Positions 37,609 to 46,494 of a stretch of DNA of 64,000 nt are shown here, piece after piece. A program made the translations under genes and the position numbers. How positions within the stretch are numbered: the first letter of the stretch is position 1; every line of letters starts with the position of its first letter. The notes beneath the pieces are model-generated. The model did not search any database. It saw only the letters and a program-made list of their open reading frames with translations, and was not told the DNA's origin. The DNA comes from Streptomyces violaceoruber (GTDB taxonomy: Bacteria > Actinomycetota > Actinomycetes > Streptomycetales > Streptomycetaceae), in the NCBI GenBank assembly GCA_000720805.1, contig JODI01000003.1, positions 62,001-126,000 of the forward strand, written 5' to 3'.

Positions 37609-37877
37609 ATGCGGAGAACAACTGAAAACGAACAGGCTTCCGTCCTCCCCGCACAGGAGGGCGGATCGAGGAACCGGAGCTCTCTGCCCTGACTGCCCCG
37701 GGTCCTCGTCCTTCGGCCGACCGGGACCGCACACCCCACGGCCGTTGTTGCTCCGGGCTGCGGTGCCGGGAGGGTTGAGGGTCCCTCCCAGGCGCCGCGG
37801 CCCGCGGGTGTTTTCGGGGCCGGACGGCCTCCGGACGTTTTTAGGACCTGGACAAACCGCCAGGTACGCTCGCACAT

Positions 37878-39353
37878 GTGCCCTCCATGAACGAACTCGT
37901 ACGCCAGCACACGGCCCTCGGCGACTCCGACCTCGAGTGGCTGCACCTGCTGGTCTCGGAGTGGCAGTTGCTCTCCGACCTCTCCTTCGCCGACCTCGTG
38001 CTGTGGGTCCCCACCCGTGACGGCACCCGCTATGTGTCGGTCGCCCAGATGCGGCCCAACACCGGCCCCACCTCGTACCAGGACGACATGGTCGGCCACC
38101 ACGTCCCGCGCGGCCGCCGCCCCATGCTCGACGTCGCGCTCGACGAGGGCCGGATCGTCCGCGAGGGAGATCCGGAGTGGCGTGAAGAGGTCCCCGTCCG
38201 GATCGAGTCCATTCCGGTACGACGCGAGGGGCGGGTCCTCGGGGTCATCGCCCGCAACACCAACCTCCTCACCGTCCGCACCCCGAGCCGTCTGGAGCTG
38301 ACGTATCTCCAGAGCGCCTCGGACCTCGCGCAGATGATCGCGGCCGGCTCCTTCCCGTTCGCGAACCAGCAGGTCGACATGGACGCCTCGCCCCGCGTGG
38401 GCGACGGCCTGATCCGCCTCGACGCGGACGGCCTCGTCCAGTACGCCTCCCCGAACGCGCTGTCCGCCTACCACCGCCTCGGCCTCGCCTCCGACCTCGT
38501 GGGGCATCACCTCGGCAAGACCACCGCCGAACTCGCCCCGACCCACGGACCGGTGGACGAGGCCCTCGCCAAGGTGGCCAGCGGCTGGGCGCCCCGCGAG
38601 TTCGAGATCGAGTCCGTCGACGGTGTGATCCAGTTCCGGGCGATCCCGCTCAAACCCAAGGGGACCCGCATCGGTTCCCTGGTGCTGCTCCGTGACGTCA
38701 CCGAACTGCGGCGCCGCGAGCGCGAATTGATCACCAAGGACGCGACCATCCGGGAGATCCACCACCGGGTGAAGAACAACCTCCAGACGGTGGCCGCCCT
38801 GCTCAGGCTCCAGGCCCGGCGCATCGAGTCCGACCGCGGCCGTGAAGCCCTCGAAGAGGCGGTACGCCGGGTCGGGTCGATCGCCATCGTGCACGAGACG
38901 CTCTCCCAGAACCTGGACGAGCGCGTGGAGTTCGACGAGATCGCCGACCGGGTCCTGGCGATGGTCGCCGAGATCTCCCCGGGCAAGGTCGCCGGCCGGC
39001 GCACCGGCCGCTTCGGCATCCTGGACGCGGAGGTCGCCACCCCGCTGTCGATGGTCCTGACCGAGATCCTCCAGAACGCGCTCGAACACGGCTTCAGCGA
39101 GGGGGAGACCGGCACCGTCGAGGTCTCGGCCGTCCGCGGCGGCACCGCGCAGGAGGCCCGCCTGCTGGTCACCGTCCAGGACGACGGCGTCGGCCTGCCC
39201 GCGGGCTTCGACCCGCACACCTCCGGCAACCTGGGCCTGCAGATCGTAAGGACCCTGGTCGAGGGCGAGTTGGGCGGCACCTTCGACATGGTCCCGGCGC
39301 CGGAGCGCGGGACCAGGGTGATCCTCGACGTTCCGGTGCGGGCGCAGAAATAG
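37878..39353 (+). CDS. sensor histidine kinase, PdtaS-like (HisKA_2)
   Basis: A soluble 491-aa kinase. The domain order is a GAF-like PdtaS domain (about 1-150), a PAS domain (about 165-275), the HWE/HisKA_2 dimerisation domain with phospho-acceptor His in REIHHRVKNNLQTVAALLRL (about 295), and a C-terminal ATPase (NALEHGF, DDGVGLPAGF, NLGLQIVRTLV). In mycobacteria the relative PdtaS signals to an RNA-binding antiterminator regulator, PdtaR; no such regulator is encoded next to this gene. The GTG at 37878 is the first start; ATG at 37887 is possible, and neither has a clear ribosome-binding site. Confidence 0.9.
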   Translation: MPSMNELVRQHTALGDSDLEWLHLLVSEWQLLSDLSFADLVLWVPTRDGTRYVSVAQMRPNTGPTSYQDDMVGHHVPRGRRPMLDVALDEGRIVREGDPEWREEVPVRIESIPVRREGRVLGVIARNTNLLTVRTPSRLELTYLQSASDLAQMIAAGSFPFANQQVDMDASPRVGDGLIRLDADGLVQYASPNALSAYHRLGLASDLVGHHLGKTTAELAPTHGPVDEALAKVASGWAPREFEIESVDGVIQFRAIPLKPKGTRIGSLVLLRDVTELRRRERELITKDATIREIHHRVKNNLQTVAALLRLQARRIESDRGREALEEAVRRVGSIAIVHETLSQNLDERVEFDEIADRVLAMVAEISPGKVAGRRTGRFGILDAEVATPLSMVLTEILQNALEHGFSEGETGTVEVSAVRGGTAQEARLLVTVQDDGVGLPAGFDPHTSGNLGLQIVRTLVEGELGGTFDMVPAPERGTRVILDVPVRAQK

Positions 39354-39411
39354 GCACGCCCGGCGGCTGACCGGCGGGCGGCTGCGGGCGCGGATGTATC
39401 GGCACAGCAAA

Positions 39412-39442
39412 GAGCCCCGGACCGTTCAGGGATCCGGGGCTC
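39412..39442. terminator. terminator between the kinase gene and wblE
   Basis: Ten-base perfect stem GAGCCCCGGA/TCCGGGGCTC with an 11-base loop, 58 bases past the kinase stop, in a convergent spacer. Further spacer DNA to 39563 shows no gene. Confidence 0.65.
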
Positions 39443-39563
39443 ATCATGCTCGTTGCCAGCATTTGCTGCGCATCGGGGGTACTGCGCGCTGCGGCTCGGG
39501 GGCGGGAGATGCGTACTCGCTGTACGCGCCGCCAAGCTCAGGCTGTTAGCGGGGCGGGTGTTG

Positions 39564-39821
39564 TCAGGCGGAGGCCTGACGGGCCCGGTTGCGGGCGGCG
39601 CGGCGCTTCATGGCGCGGCGCTCGTCCTCGCTGAGACCACCCCAGACGCCGGAGTCCTGGCCGGACTCGAGCGCCCACTGCAGGCACTGATCCATAACGG
39701 GGCAGCGACGGCAGACGGCCTTGGCTTCCTCGATCTGCAGCAGCGCAGGACCGGTGTTGCCGATGGGGAAGAAGAGCTCGGGGTCTTCCTCGCGGCAAAC
39801 GGCGTTGTGACGCCAGTCCAT
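39564..39821 (-). CDS. wblE: WhiB-family iron-sulfur protein WblE
   Basis: An 85-aa Wbl protein. The four cluster ligands are C9, C37, C40 and C46 (C-x27-CxxC-x5-C). The GVWGG turn follows, and then a basic tail (RRAMKRRAARNRARQ) that contacts DNA. WblE is the counterpart of mycobacterial WhiB1, a nitric-oxide-sensitive [4Fe-4S] protein that binds the housekeeping sigma factor. The ATG at 39821 has AAGGAGAGG upstream. A CRP-like site lies 44 bases upstream of the start, which is intriguing because mycobacterial whiB1 is controlled by CRP. Confidence 0.95.
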   Translation of the reverse strand: MDWRHNAVCREEDPELFFPIGNTGPALLQIEEAKAVCRRCPVMDQCLQWALESGQDSGVWGGLSEDERRAMKRRAARNRARQASA

Positions 39822-40141
39822 GGCTGCTACCTCTCCTTGGTATTACATGCGGGTTGCTTGTGAATGTGAACGCTTTCACGAATCCCTCAACAAGTGAAGG
39901 GCCGATCGCCAGGTTCCCCGGCGTGGGTCCTGTGAGTTGAAGAGGGGTTCCGGTGATCAGTGGAGGCCGATGTTGCGGGCCGTCCCGATCGCCACGTAGA
40001 GACTCGCAAACCTCAGCGGCGGATACAACCCCTTCTGGAAAGTTTTTTTTGATTCCTCGGTGTCGACTAGGTCACAGCCGTACTTCCATGGGGTGGACCC
40101 TGGTCTAAACGTTCGAGTGAAAGGACTTTCGCCTCTTCTGC
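39822..40141. other. 320-base spacer upstream of wblE
   Basis: Leader and promoter region of wblE, less GC-rich than its surroundings and with a run of eight T at 40041-40050. A 62-codon frame (39957-40145, minus) is open but has no ribosome-binding site or recognisable content, so I do not call it a gene. Confidence 0.5.
39865..39880. promoter_or_regulatory. CRP-like site upstream of wblE
   Basis: TGTGA-N6-TCACG. It differs from the CRP consensus TGTGA-N6-TCACA only in the last base and is centred about 50 bases before the wblE start. Confidence 0.5.
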
Positions 40142-41110
40142 TCACACAATCACACGCAGTGCACGGCGTACGCCTGTGAACGTCACGCTCGTACGCAGCC
40201 CCAGGTGGTCACCGTCCATCTGGAGGGGGAGCGGCACCTTCGAATGCAAGGTGAACTGGTCCAGGTCGTGCAGGGAGACGGCGTGCTTGCCGTGCGGTCC
40301 GCGCTCGGGGGACGAAGTGAGCAACTGGGTGCCATACCGGGCAACCGCGGTCGTCGTCATACGGCTGAGACCGAGTACGTCGAGGCCTTTATCGAACGAG
40401 GCCTTAGGCGACGCGTACATCGGGTGATTGCCCAGGAAGGTCCACGGAGAGGTGTTCGAGACTATGGACAGGACCAGATCGGACACCGGCTCGGCGTCCG
40501 GCCGCTCCAGCGTGATCGTGCCGTGCCGACGGTGAGCCTCGCCGAAGAACTGGCGCAGCGCCTGACGGACGTAGAGCGCGTGGGTGGACCTCCGGCCGCG
40601 TTCGCGCTGCTGCTCGACCCGTCCGACCACGCCGGCGTCGAAGCCGAGCCCCGCGTTGAAGGTGAACCAGCGCCCCGGCACCGCCTCGTCCTCGGTGCCG
40701 GGCGTACCCGAGGCGAGGCCCAGGCCCACGGTGCGTTCGCCGCCGTCGCGCAGGGCGTCCAGCAGGGCGCCGGTCGCCTCCACCGCGTCGTTGGGCAGGC
40801 CCAGGGCGCGGGCGAAGACATTGGTGGAGCCGCCGGGGACCACCGCGAGGCCGGGCAGGCGCTCCGGGGCGGGGCCGGCGTGCAGGAGGCCGTTGACGAC
40901 CTCGTTGACCGTGCCGTCACCGCCGAGGGCCACCACCAGGTCGACGTCCGCGCTCTCCGCCGCCTGCCGGCCCAGGTCGCGCGCGTGGCCGCGGTACTCG
41001 GTGGTGACCGCCTCCAGCTTCATTTCGCTCGCCAGCGCATGAATCAGGACATCGCGCGTACGTGCGCTTGTGGTGGTTGCCGCCGGATTGACCACGAGAA
41101 GTGCACGCAT
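40142..41110 (-). CDS. diacylglycerol/sphingosine-kinase-like lipid kinase
   Basis: A 322-aa kinase of the DAGK catalytic family. The nucleotide-binding motif is VVALGGDGTVNEVVNGLL (about residues 60-78), preceded by LLVVNPAA at the N-terminus. The second conserved block is VPGGSTNVFARALGLP. Likely substrates are diacylglycerol or a related lipid; the YegS and mycobacterial homologues show that specificity is not predictable. The protein is soluble and probably associates with the membrane surface. ATG at 41110. It ends directly before the wblE leader and has no obvious operon partner. Confidence 0.88.
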   Translation of the reverse strand: MRALLVVNPAATTTSARTRDVLIHALASEMKLEAVTTEYRGHARDLGRQAAESADVDLVVALGGDGTVNEVVNGLLHAGPAPERLPGLAVVPGGSTNVFARALGLPNDAVEATGALLDALRDGGERTVGLGLASGTPGTEDEAVPGRWFTFNAGLGFDAGVVGRVEQQRERGRRSTHALYVRQALRQFFGEAHRRHGTITLERPDAEPVSDLVLSIVSNTSPWTFLGNHPMYASPKASFDKGLDVLGLSRMTTTAVARYGTQLLTSSPERGPHGKHAVSLHDLDQFTLHSKVPLPLQMDGDHLGLRTSVTFTGVRRALRVIV

Positions 41111-41225
41111 GGATTGCAGCGTACCTACTGGGTGGTACCGGGCACAGGGAGAGTAGGGATCAAGTAAGACTTCGGGGCGTGAACCTCGACACGGAGGCGT
41201 ACGGGGCGAGGGCTACGCTTCAGAT

Positions 41226-41741
41226 GTGAGCGCTGAGCAGAACTCCACCCCCGAAACCCAGCAGGCCCGGGACACCGCGGGAACCCCGGAAACGGCGGAA
41301 ACCCCGCAAGCGGCGGGAGCTGCCCAGCAGGCCCCCCGTCCCGTCCGGCTGACGGCCGCGGCGGCGCTGGCCGCGCTGGAGGGCCTTGCTCTGGTGGCCG
41401 GCGGCGCCTGGATGCTCGTCGAGGGCCTCGCGGGCGACCCGGACGACCGGCAGTCGGCCGTCACCGGAGGCATCACCCTGATCGTGCTCGCGCTGCTGCC
41501 GCTGCTCGCCGCGCGCGGGCTGCTCGGCCGGCGCGGCTGGAGCCGGGGCCCGGCCGTGATCACACAGATCATGGCGCTGCCGGTGGCCTACAACCTGCTC
41601 CAGGCCGACAGCATGGCGATCTGGGCGGGGATCGCACTGGCCGTGGTCGCGGTCGCCGCGCTGGTGCTGCTGGTCAATCCGGCGACGACCCAGGCCCTCG
41701 GGATCAAAGGGCCGGGCCGTTCGCAGGGGGCCGGAAAGTAG
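41226..41741 (+). CDS. small integral membrane protein
   Basis: A 171-aa protein of unknown function. The first 38 residues are polar and rich in Thr, Glu, Pro and Ala. Four membrane helices follow (AAAALAALEGLALVAGGAWM; GGITLIVLALLPLLAARGLL; GPAVITQIMALPVAYNLLQA; AGIALAVVAVAALVLLV). GTG at 41226. It is convergent with sigH, only eight bases apart. No family could be named. Confidence 0.78.
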   Translation: MSAEQNSTPETQQARDTAGTPETAETPQAAGAAQQAPRPVRLTAAAALAALEGLALVAGGAWMLVEGLAGDPDDRQSAVTGGITLIVLALLPLLAARGLLGRRGWSRGPAVITQIMALPVAYNLLQADSMAIWAGIALAVVAVAALVLLVNPATTQALGIKGPGRSQGAGK

Positions 41742-41749
41742 CCCTTCGG

Positions 41750-42772
41750 CTACTCCTCCACCAGCAGCTTCTCCCGCAGCTGGGCGAGAGTGCGGGCCAG
41801 CAGCCGGGAGACGTGCATCTGAGAGATGCCGACCTCCTGGGCGATCTGCGACTGGGTCATGTTGCCGAAGAAGCGAAGCAGCAGGATCCGCTTCTCGCGC
41901 GGGGGCAGATCCTCCAGGAGCGGCTTGAGGGACTCGCGGTACTCGACGCCCTCCAGCGCCTCGTCCTCCGCGCCCAGGGTGTCCGCGACCGCGGGGGACT
42001 CGTCGTCGGTGTCGGGGACGTCCAGGGACAGCGTGGAGTACGCGTTGGCGGACTCCAGGCCCTCCAGGACCTCCTCCTCCGAGATGGCCAGCTTCTCGGC
42101 CAGCTCGTGCACCGTCGGGGAGCGGCCGTGCTGCTGGGACAGCTCTGCGGTCGCCGTCGTCAGGGCCAGCCGCAGCTCCTGGAGTCTGCGCGGGACCCGC
42201 ACCGCCCAGCCCTTGTCGCGGAAGTGCCGCTTGATCTCGCCGACGACCGTCGGGGTCGCGTACGTCGAGAATTCGACGCCGCGGTCCGGGTCGAAGCGGT
42301 CGACCGACTTGATCAGGCCGATGGTGGCGACCTGGGTGAGGTCGTCCAGCGGCTCCCCGCGGTTGCGGAAGCGGCGCGCGAGGTGCTCGACGAGCGGCAG
42401 GTGCATACGGACCAGCTGGTTGCGCAGCTCCGCGTACTCCGGGCTGCCCTCCTTCAGGGCGCGCAGCTCGATGAACTTGGCGCGTGCCCCGCTGCGGTCC
42501 TGAGGGTCGTGCCGTGTCGCCTGCACACGCGGCGCGACTGTCGCGTCGTCCTCGGAGTTTCGCTCGTGCTCGCTCATCGTCCCGCCCGTAGCCCTTCCCC
42601 GAGCCCTCGCCTCGGCCCGGACAGGGGTGACCTCGATCCGTCCGTCCACAGGCGTACTCTGCACGGCACCTTCCCGATCACGCTGTCCGTCGTCCAGGAA
42701 GCCCGGCTCCGAGGAGTCGTCCTCCGGGTGCGGCCGGGCCTGCTCGGGGATGCAGTCGATGCCGTCCGCCAT
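41750..42772 (-). CDS. sigH: SigB-type stress sigma factor SigH
   Basis: Group 3 sigma factor for osmotic and heat stress and development. Regions 2 (LVEHLARRFRNRGEPLDDLT, GLIKSVDRFDPDRGVEFSTY), 3 and 4 (PPREKRILLLRFFGNMTQSQ, GISQMHVSRLLARTLAQLRE) are complete. ATG at 42772 gives 340 aa, about 37 kDa. An internal ATG at 42577 gives 275 aa, about 31 kDa, containing the whole sigma core. The frame also stays open upstream to 43345, right through the anti-sigma gene in another phase. Multiple SigH products from alternative starts and processing are known in S. coelicolor and fit this layout. No start has a strong ribosome-binding site. Confidence 0.9.
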   Translation of the reverse strand: MADGIDCIPEQARPHPEDDSSEPGFLDDGQRDREGAVQSTPVDGRIEVTPVRAEARARGRATGGTMSEHERNSEDDATVAPRVQATRHDPQDRSGARAKFIELRALKEGSPEYAELRNQLVRMHLPLVEHLARRFRNRGEPLDDLTQVATIGLIKSVDRFDPDRGVEFSTYATPTVVGEIKRHFRDKGWAVRVPRRLQELRLALTTATAELSQQHGRSPTVHELAEKLAISEEEVLEGLESANAYSTLSLDVPDTDDESPAVADTLGAEDEALEGVEYRESLKPLLEDLPPREKRILLLRFFGNMTQSQIAQEVGISQMHVSRLLARTLAQLREKLLVEE

Positions 42773-42864
42773 GCGTCGGGATGTGCTCGGACCGCCCGTG
42801 TCCGTGGCGGCCGGCAGCTCCTGTGTGCCGCGCTCTTCGTCCCGCACCGGCCCGTCCCCGTTCC

Positions 42865-43278
42865 TCACGCCGGCCCGGGGCCGGCGCCGCGCTGTTTGTA
42901 GAGGCTGATTGAAACGGTCTTGTCCTTGTCGACGGCGGACGAGACCTTGCCCGCGAGGGCGGACAGCACCGTCCACGCGAAGGTGTCCCGTGACGGAGCG
43001 TGACCATCTGTGGTCGGCGCCGAGACGGTGACCTCCAGCGAGTCGTCGACAAGGCGGAACACACAGCTGAGGACCGAACCGGGCACGGCCTGCTGGAGCA
43101 GGATCGCGCAGGCCTCGTCCACGGCGATGCGCAGGTCCTCGATCTCGTCGAGGGTGAAGTCCAAACGGGCCGCGAGGCCGGCCGTGGCCGTACGCAGCAC
43201 CGACAGGTAGGCACCCGCGGCCGGCAGCCGGACTTCCACGAAGTCCTGGGTCGCGGGCTCGCCTGCGATCTGGGACAC
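42865..43278 (-). CDS. prsH: anti-sigma factor (SpoIIAB-like kinase) PrsH/RshA
   Basis: A 137-aa ATP-binding switch kinase (HATPase_c, RsbW/SpoIIAB type) expected to sequester SigH. The N-box is EDLRIAVDEACAILLQQAV (about residues 46-65). The G-box region is divergent, as in other Streptomyces members (TDGHAPSRDTFAWTVLSALA). GTG at 43278 follows GGAGGTGAGG; the frame extends upstream but with non-coding character. It precedes sigH by 92 bases on the same strand and is probably cotranscribed with it. The long sigH reading frame overlaps this whole gene in another phase. Confidence 0.88.
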   Translation of the reverse strand: MSQIAGEPATQDFVEVRLPAAGAYLSVLRTATAGLAARLDFTLDEIEDLRIAVDEACAILLQQAVPGSVLSCVFRLVDDSLEVTVSAPTTDGHAPSRDTFAWTVLSALAGKVSSAVDKDKTVSISLYKQRGAGPGPA

Positions 43279-43529
43279 CCTCACCTCCAAGGTGGTACAA
43301 GCTTTTCGGGGGCCGAGGGTCGCCCCCCGGGATAACGCGATACATGGTTCAGCGGTGACGCTACCGCGCTCTGAACTTTCCTGTCCCCGGGACCCCAACC
43401 CCTTGCTGTCACTCATAGTAAACACACGGATACGCTCCGTGGCTAGGGGGTCTGCGGGCCCAATTGGGAAGAGCGGGCGCCGGATTGACGTACCCAGACG
43501 TCAGACGGTCGAACCGTCCGGATCGGAGG

Positions 43530-43790
43530 TCACACGAGGACGTGGTCGACGAAGCACCACCGCCAGGCCTCACCGGGCTCGAACGTCCGCATGATCGGGT
43601 GTCCGGAGTCCTTGTGGTGCTCGGTCGCGTGCCGTCCCGGCGAGGAGTCGCAGCAGCCGACGTGACCGCAGGTCAGGCAGAGCCGCAGCTGCACCGGGTG
43701 GGTGCCGGCCGCCTGACACTCGAGACAGGTGTCGCTCAGCGGCCCGGGTTCGGGCTGCTGCAGCTCGTCGGCGTGCGTGCACTGTTTCAT
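43530..43790 (-). CDS. UBP-type zinc finger protein
   Basis: An 86-aa protein made of a single zf-UBP domain, the fold that in eukaryotes binds the ubiquitin C-terminus. The zinc ligands are visible: C4 and H6 (MKQCTH), CLEC, CLTCGHVGCCD, and H-x4-H with SGHP. Such stand-alone proteins are common in actinomycetes; a role in binding free protein C-termini is suggested by the fold but not proven. ATG at 43790. It is divergent from the antiporter gene. Confidence 0.88.
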   Translation of the reverse strand: MKQCTHADELQQPEPGPLSDTCLECQAAGTHPVQLRLCLTCGHVGCCDSSPGRHATEHHKDSGHPIMRTFEPGEAWRWCFVDHVLV

Positions 43791-43900
43791 GATTGCCAGA
43801 TTACGACGGGTGTGCGGATGACCGTGCGGAAAACCGAGGGCGGGCGCATCAGGATGTACGGGGCCGGGCGCACCACGATGAACGAGGGCGGGCAGGAAGC

Positions 43901-45496
43901 ATGGACGTGATGCCACTGCTGTTGCTGGTGGCGGGCAGCGCGATGGTCGCGGCGGCCGCCCGGCGGACCCCGGTGCCGGCACCGCTGCTGCTGGTCGCGG
44001 TCGGCCTGCTGATCAGTTACGTCCCCGGAGTCCCCGGATACACCCTCGACCCACACATCGTCCTGCCGCTCGTGCTGCCCCCGCTGCTGTACACGGCGGC
44101 CACCGACAGCTCCTACCTCGACCTGCGCGCGCAGCTGAGGCCCGTGGCGCTGCTGTCCGTCGGGTACGTCCTCTTCGCCACCTTCGCCGTCGGTTGGGCC
44201 GCCTATCTGATAGTGCCGGAGCTGCCGCTGACCGCGGCCCTCGTGCTGGGCGCGGTGGTGGCGCCGCCGGACGCGGTCGCGGCCACGGCGGTCGCCCGCC
44301 GGGTCGGACTGCCGTCCAAGATCACCACAATCCTGCAGGGCGAGTCCCTGGTGAACGACGCCACCGCGATCACCGCCTACCGGGTGGCCCTCGCGGCCGC
44401 CGTCGGCGAGGGCGCCACCTGGGCCGGCGGGATCGGCGAGTTCCTGCTCGCGGCGGTCGGCGGGGTCGGCTTCGGGCTGGTGCTCATGGTGCCCATCCAC
44501 TGGATGCGCACCCACCTGAAGGAGGCGCTGCTGCAGAACACGCTCTCCCTGCTGATCCCGTTCGTCGCGTACGCGGCCGCCGAGCAGGTGCACGCCTCCG
44601 GTGTCCTCGCGGTCGTGACCGTGGCGCTCTATCTCGGCCACCGCGCGTGGGAGGTCGACTTCGCCACCCGCCTCCAGGAGGAGGCCGTCTGGAAGATGGT
44701 CGCGTTCGTCCTGGAGTCCGCGGTGTTCGCCCTGATCGGACTGCAACTGCCGGTGATCCTCAAGGGCCTCGGGGAGTACGAAGGGGGCCGCGCCGCCCTG
44801 TACGCGGTCGCGGTCTTCCTCGTGGTCGTCGTCTCCCGCTTCGTCTGGGTGTATCCCGCGACCTTCCTGCCCCGCCGGCTGTCGGCGCGGATCCGGGAAC
44901 GTGAGGAGAACCCCACCTGGAAGGGGCCGTTCGTGGTCGCCTGGGCGGGTATGCGGGGCGTGGTGTCCCTGGCCATCGCCTTCTCCATCCCGCTGACCAT
45001 GCACGGCGGCGAACCCTTCCCGGAGCGCAACCTCATCCTGTTCCTGACCTTCACCACGGTCATCGGCACGCTGGTCCTCCAGGGACTGACCCTGCCCCCA
45101 CTGATCCGCCTCCTGAAGCTCCCCGGCCGGGACGCGCAGGCCGAGACGCTCGCGGAGGCCAACGCCCAGGCACAAGCCTCCCGGGTCGCCGAGCAGCGCC
45201 TGGACGAGCTCCTCTCCGACGAGCGAAACGCGCTCCCGGGCCCCCTGGCCGACCGCCTGCGCTCGGTCCTGGAACGCCGCCGCAACGCCGTCTGGGAACG
45301 CCTCGGCCAAGTCAACCCGCTCACTGGCGAGAGCGTCGACGACACCTACCGGCGTCTGTCCCGGGAAATGATCAGCGCCGAACGCGCGATCTTCGTCAGG
45401 CTCCGCGACGGCCGCTACATCGACGACGAGATGCTGCGCACCCTGCTGCGCCGACTGGACCTGGAGGAGGCGGCGGCCTACCGGGAGGCGGTGTAG
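43901..45496 (+). CDS. CPA1-family Na+(K+)/H+ antiporter
   Basis: A 531-aa antiporter with 12 or 13 membrane helices, followed by a charged cytoplasmic tail of about 130 residues with coiled-coil character (QASRVAEQRLDELLSDERNA). The transport core is recognisable: the PPD of VVAPPDAVAATAVARR (residue about 123), the ND pair in GESLVNDATAIT, and WAGMRGVVSLAIA with its conserved Arg. It probably expels sodium or potassium in exchange for protons. ATG at 43901 follows AGGAAG. The 36 upstream in-frame residues are repetitive Arg/Gly/Asp and not convincing. Confidence 0.92.
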   Translation: MDVMPLLLLVAGSAMVAAAARRTPVPAPLLLVAVGLLISYVPGVPGYTLDPHIVLPLVLPPLLYTAATDSSYLDLRAQLRPVALLSVGYVLFATFAVGWAAYLIVPELPLTAALVLGAVVAPPDAVAATAVARRVGLPSKITTILQGESLVNDATAITAYRVALAAAVGEGATWAGGIGEFLLAAVGGVGFGLVLMVPIHWMRTHLKEALLQNTLSLLIPFVAYAAAEQVHASGVLAVVTVALYLGHRAWEVDFATRLQEEAVWKMVAFVLESAVFALIGLQLPVILKGLGEYEGGRAALYAVAVFLVVVVSRFVWVYPATFLPRRLSARIREREENPTWKGPFVVAWAGMRGVVSLAIAFSIPLTMHGGEPFPERNLILFLTFTTVIGTLVLQGLTLPPLIRLLKLPGRDAQAETLAEANAQAQASRVAEQRLDELLSDERNALPGPLADRLRSVLERRRNAVWERLGQVNPLTGESVDDTYRRLSREMISAERAIFVRLRDGRYIDDEMLRTLLRRLDLEEAAAYREAV

Positions 45497-45572
45497 CGAG
45501 GTGGGGAGAGGGGAGTCGAGGCGGAAGGGCTCACGGGAGAGGCGCGCGGCCTTGCTGGAGAGGCGCGAGGCA

Positions 45573-46466
45573 CTACGGGAACGGCCGCCCGGTGACCACG
45601 GCCGCGACCGCCGTTCCGCGCGCGAAGGCGCCTTCTGCTGCCAGGGCGACAAGTCCGTACAGCAATTTGGCGACATAGAGGCGCTCGACCGGGAGCCCGT
45701 GGCGGTCCTCGAAGTCCGCGGCGAAGGCGTCGAGCTCGGGAGTGGTACGGGCGTAACCGCCGAAGGAGAAGCGCTCGTCGAGCCGCCAGGTGCCGCGCGG
45801 GCCGCCGAAGGCACGCTCCTGGAGCGTCCGTATCCCGGCCGTGAGAAAGCCGCCCCTGAGGACCGGTATGCCCAGAGCGCACTGGTCCGGGGCCAGCCCG
45901 GCGGCGAGGCCCGCGAGGGTCCCGCCGGTGCCGCAGGCGAGCGCGGCGACATCGGCGTACCCGCGCAGTTCCTCGCCGAGGGCATGACAGCCGCGGACGG
46001 CGAGGGCGTTGCTGCCGCCCTCCGGGACGACGTACGCGCCCTCGGCGTCCGCGGCGCGCAGCACCGCCGTCAGCGTCTCCGGTTCGGTCGTGCGGCGATA
46101 CGTCGATCTGTCGACGAAGTGCAGCCGCATGCCGTCGGCCGCGCACCGGGTCAGCGAGGGGTTCAGGGGCCGGTCGGCCAGTTCCTGGCCGCGGACCACG
46201 CCGATGGTGGACAGACCGAGCAGCCGGCCCGCGGCGGCCGTGGCACGCAGGTGATTGGAGTACGCGCCGCCGAAGGTGACGACGGTACGGCCGGCCGCGG
46301 CGGTGAGGTTCGGCGCCAGCTTGCGCCACTTGTTGCCGATCAGCTCCGGGTGGATCAGGTCGTCGCGCTTGAGGAGGAGACGGACGCCGTGGCGGGCGAA
46401 GCGGTCGTCCTCGATCTCCTGCACGGGGGAGGGGAGCCGGGGGCGCAGGGCGGCGAGGCTGGTCAC
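45573..46466 (-). CDS. PLP-dependent D-cysteine desulfhydrase/ACC deaminase-like enzyme
   Basis: A 297-aa fold-type II PLP enzyme. The PLP Lys is in LIGNKWRKL (about residue 46), GGAYSNHLRA binds the substrate carboxylate, and the PLP phosphate loop is CGTGGTLAGL. The group includes ACC deaminase and D-cysteine desulfhydrase. The sequence looks closer to D-cysteine desulfhydrase, but the distinguishing residues were not checked. GTG at 46466. It ends 76 bases from the convergent antiporter gene. Confidence 0.82.
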   Translation of the reverse strand: MTSLAALRPRLPSPVQEIEDDRFARHGVRLLLKRDDLIHPELIGNKWRKLAPNLTAAAGRTVVTFGGAYSNHLRATAAAGRLLGLSTIGVVRGQELADRPLNPSLTRCAADGMRLHFVDRSTYRRTTEPETLTAVLRAADAEGAYVVPEGGSNALAVRGCHALGEELRGYADVAALACGTGGTLAGLAAGLAPDQCALGIPVLRGGFLTAGIRTLQERAFGGPRGTWRLDERFSFGGYARTTPELDAFAADFEDRHGLPVERLYVAKLLYGLVALAAEGAFARGTAVAAVVTGRPFP

Positions 46467-46494
46467 GGATCCATTGTCACCGCCGGGGCGTCCG

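Larger units (their letters stand above)
37299..37877. other. 579-base spacer with two DasR operators
   Basis: The divergent region between nagB and the histidine kinase gene. It contains two DasR-type operators and no convincing gene; the small open frames are Arg/Pro-rich. The right-hand part is probably the kinase promoter. Confidence 0.6.

Noticed and set aside
40105..40121. CTGGTCTAAAC resembling a DasR site
   Set aside because: Only one half matches; the second half lacks the GACCA element.
39957..40145. 62-codon minus-strand frame upstream of wblE
   Set aside because: No ribosome-binding site, no recognisable features, and it spans the expected wblE promoter region.
43352..43413. BldD-type box (AGTGA...TCACC) upstream of prsH
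   Set aside because: The half sites are about 50 bases apart, too far for confidence, although BldD control of sigH is known in S. coelicolor.
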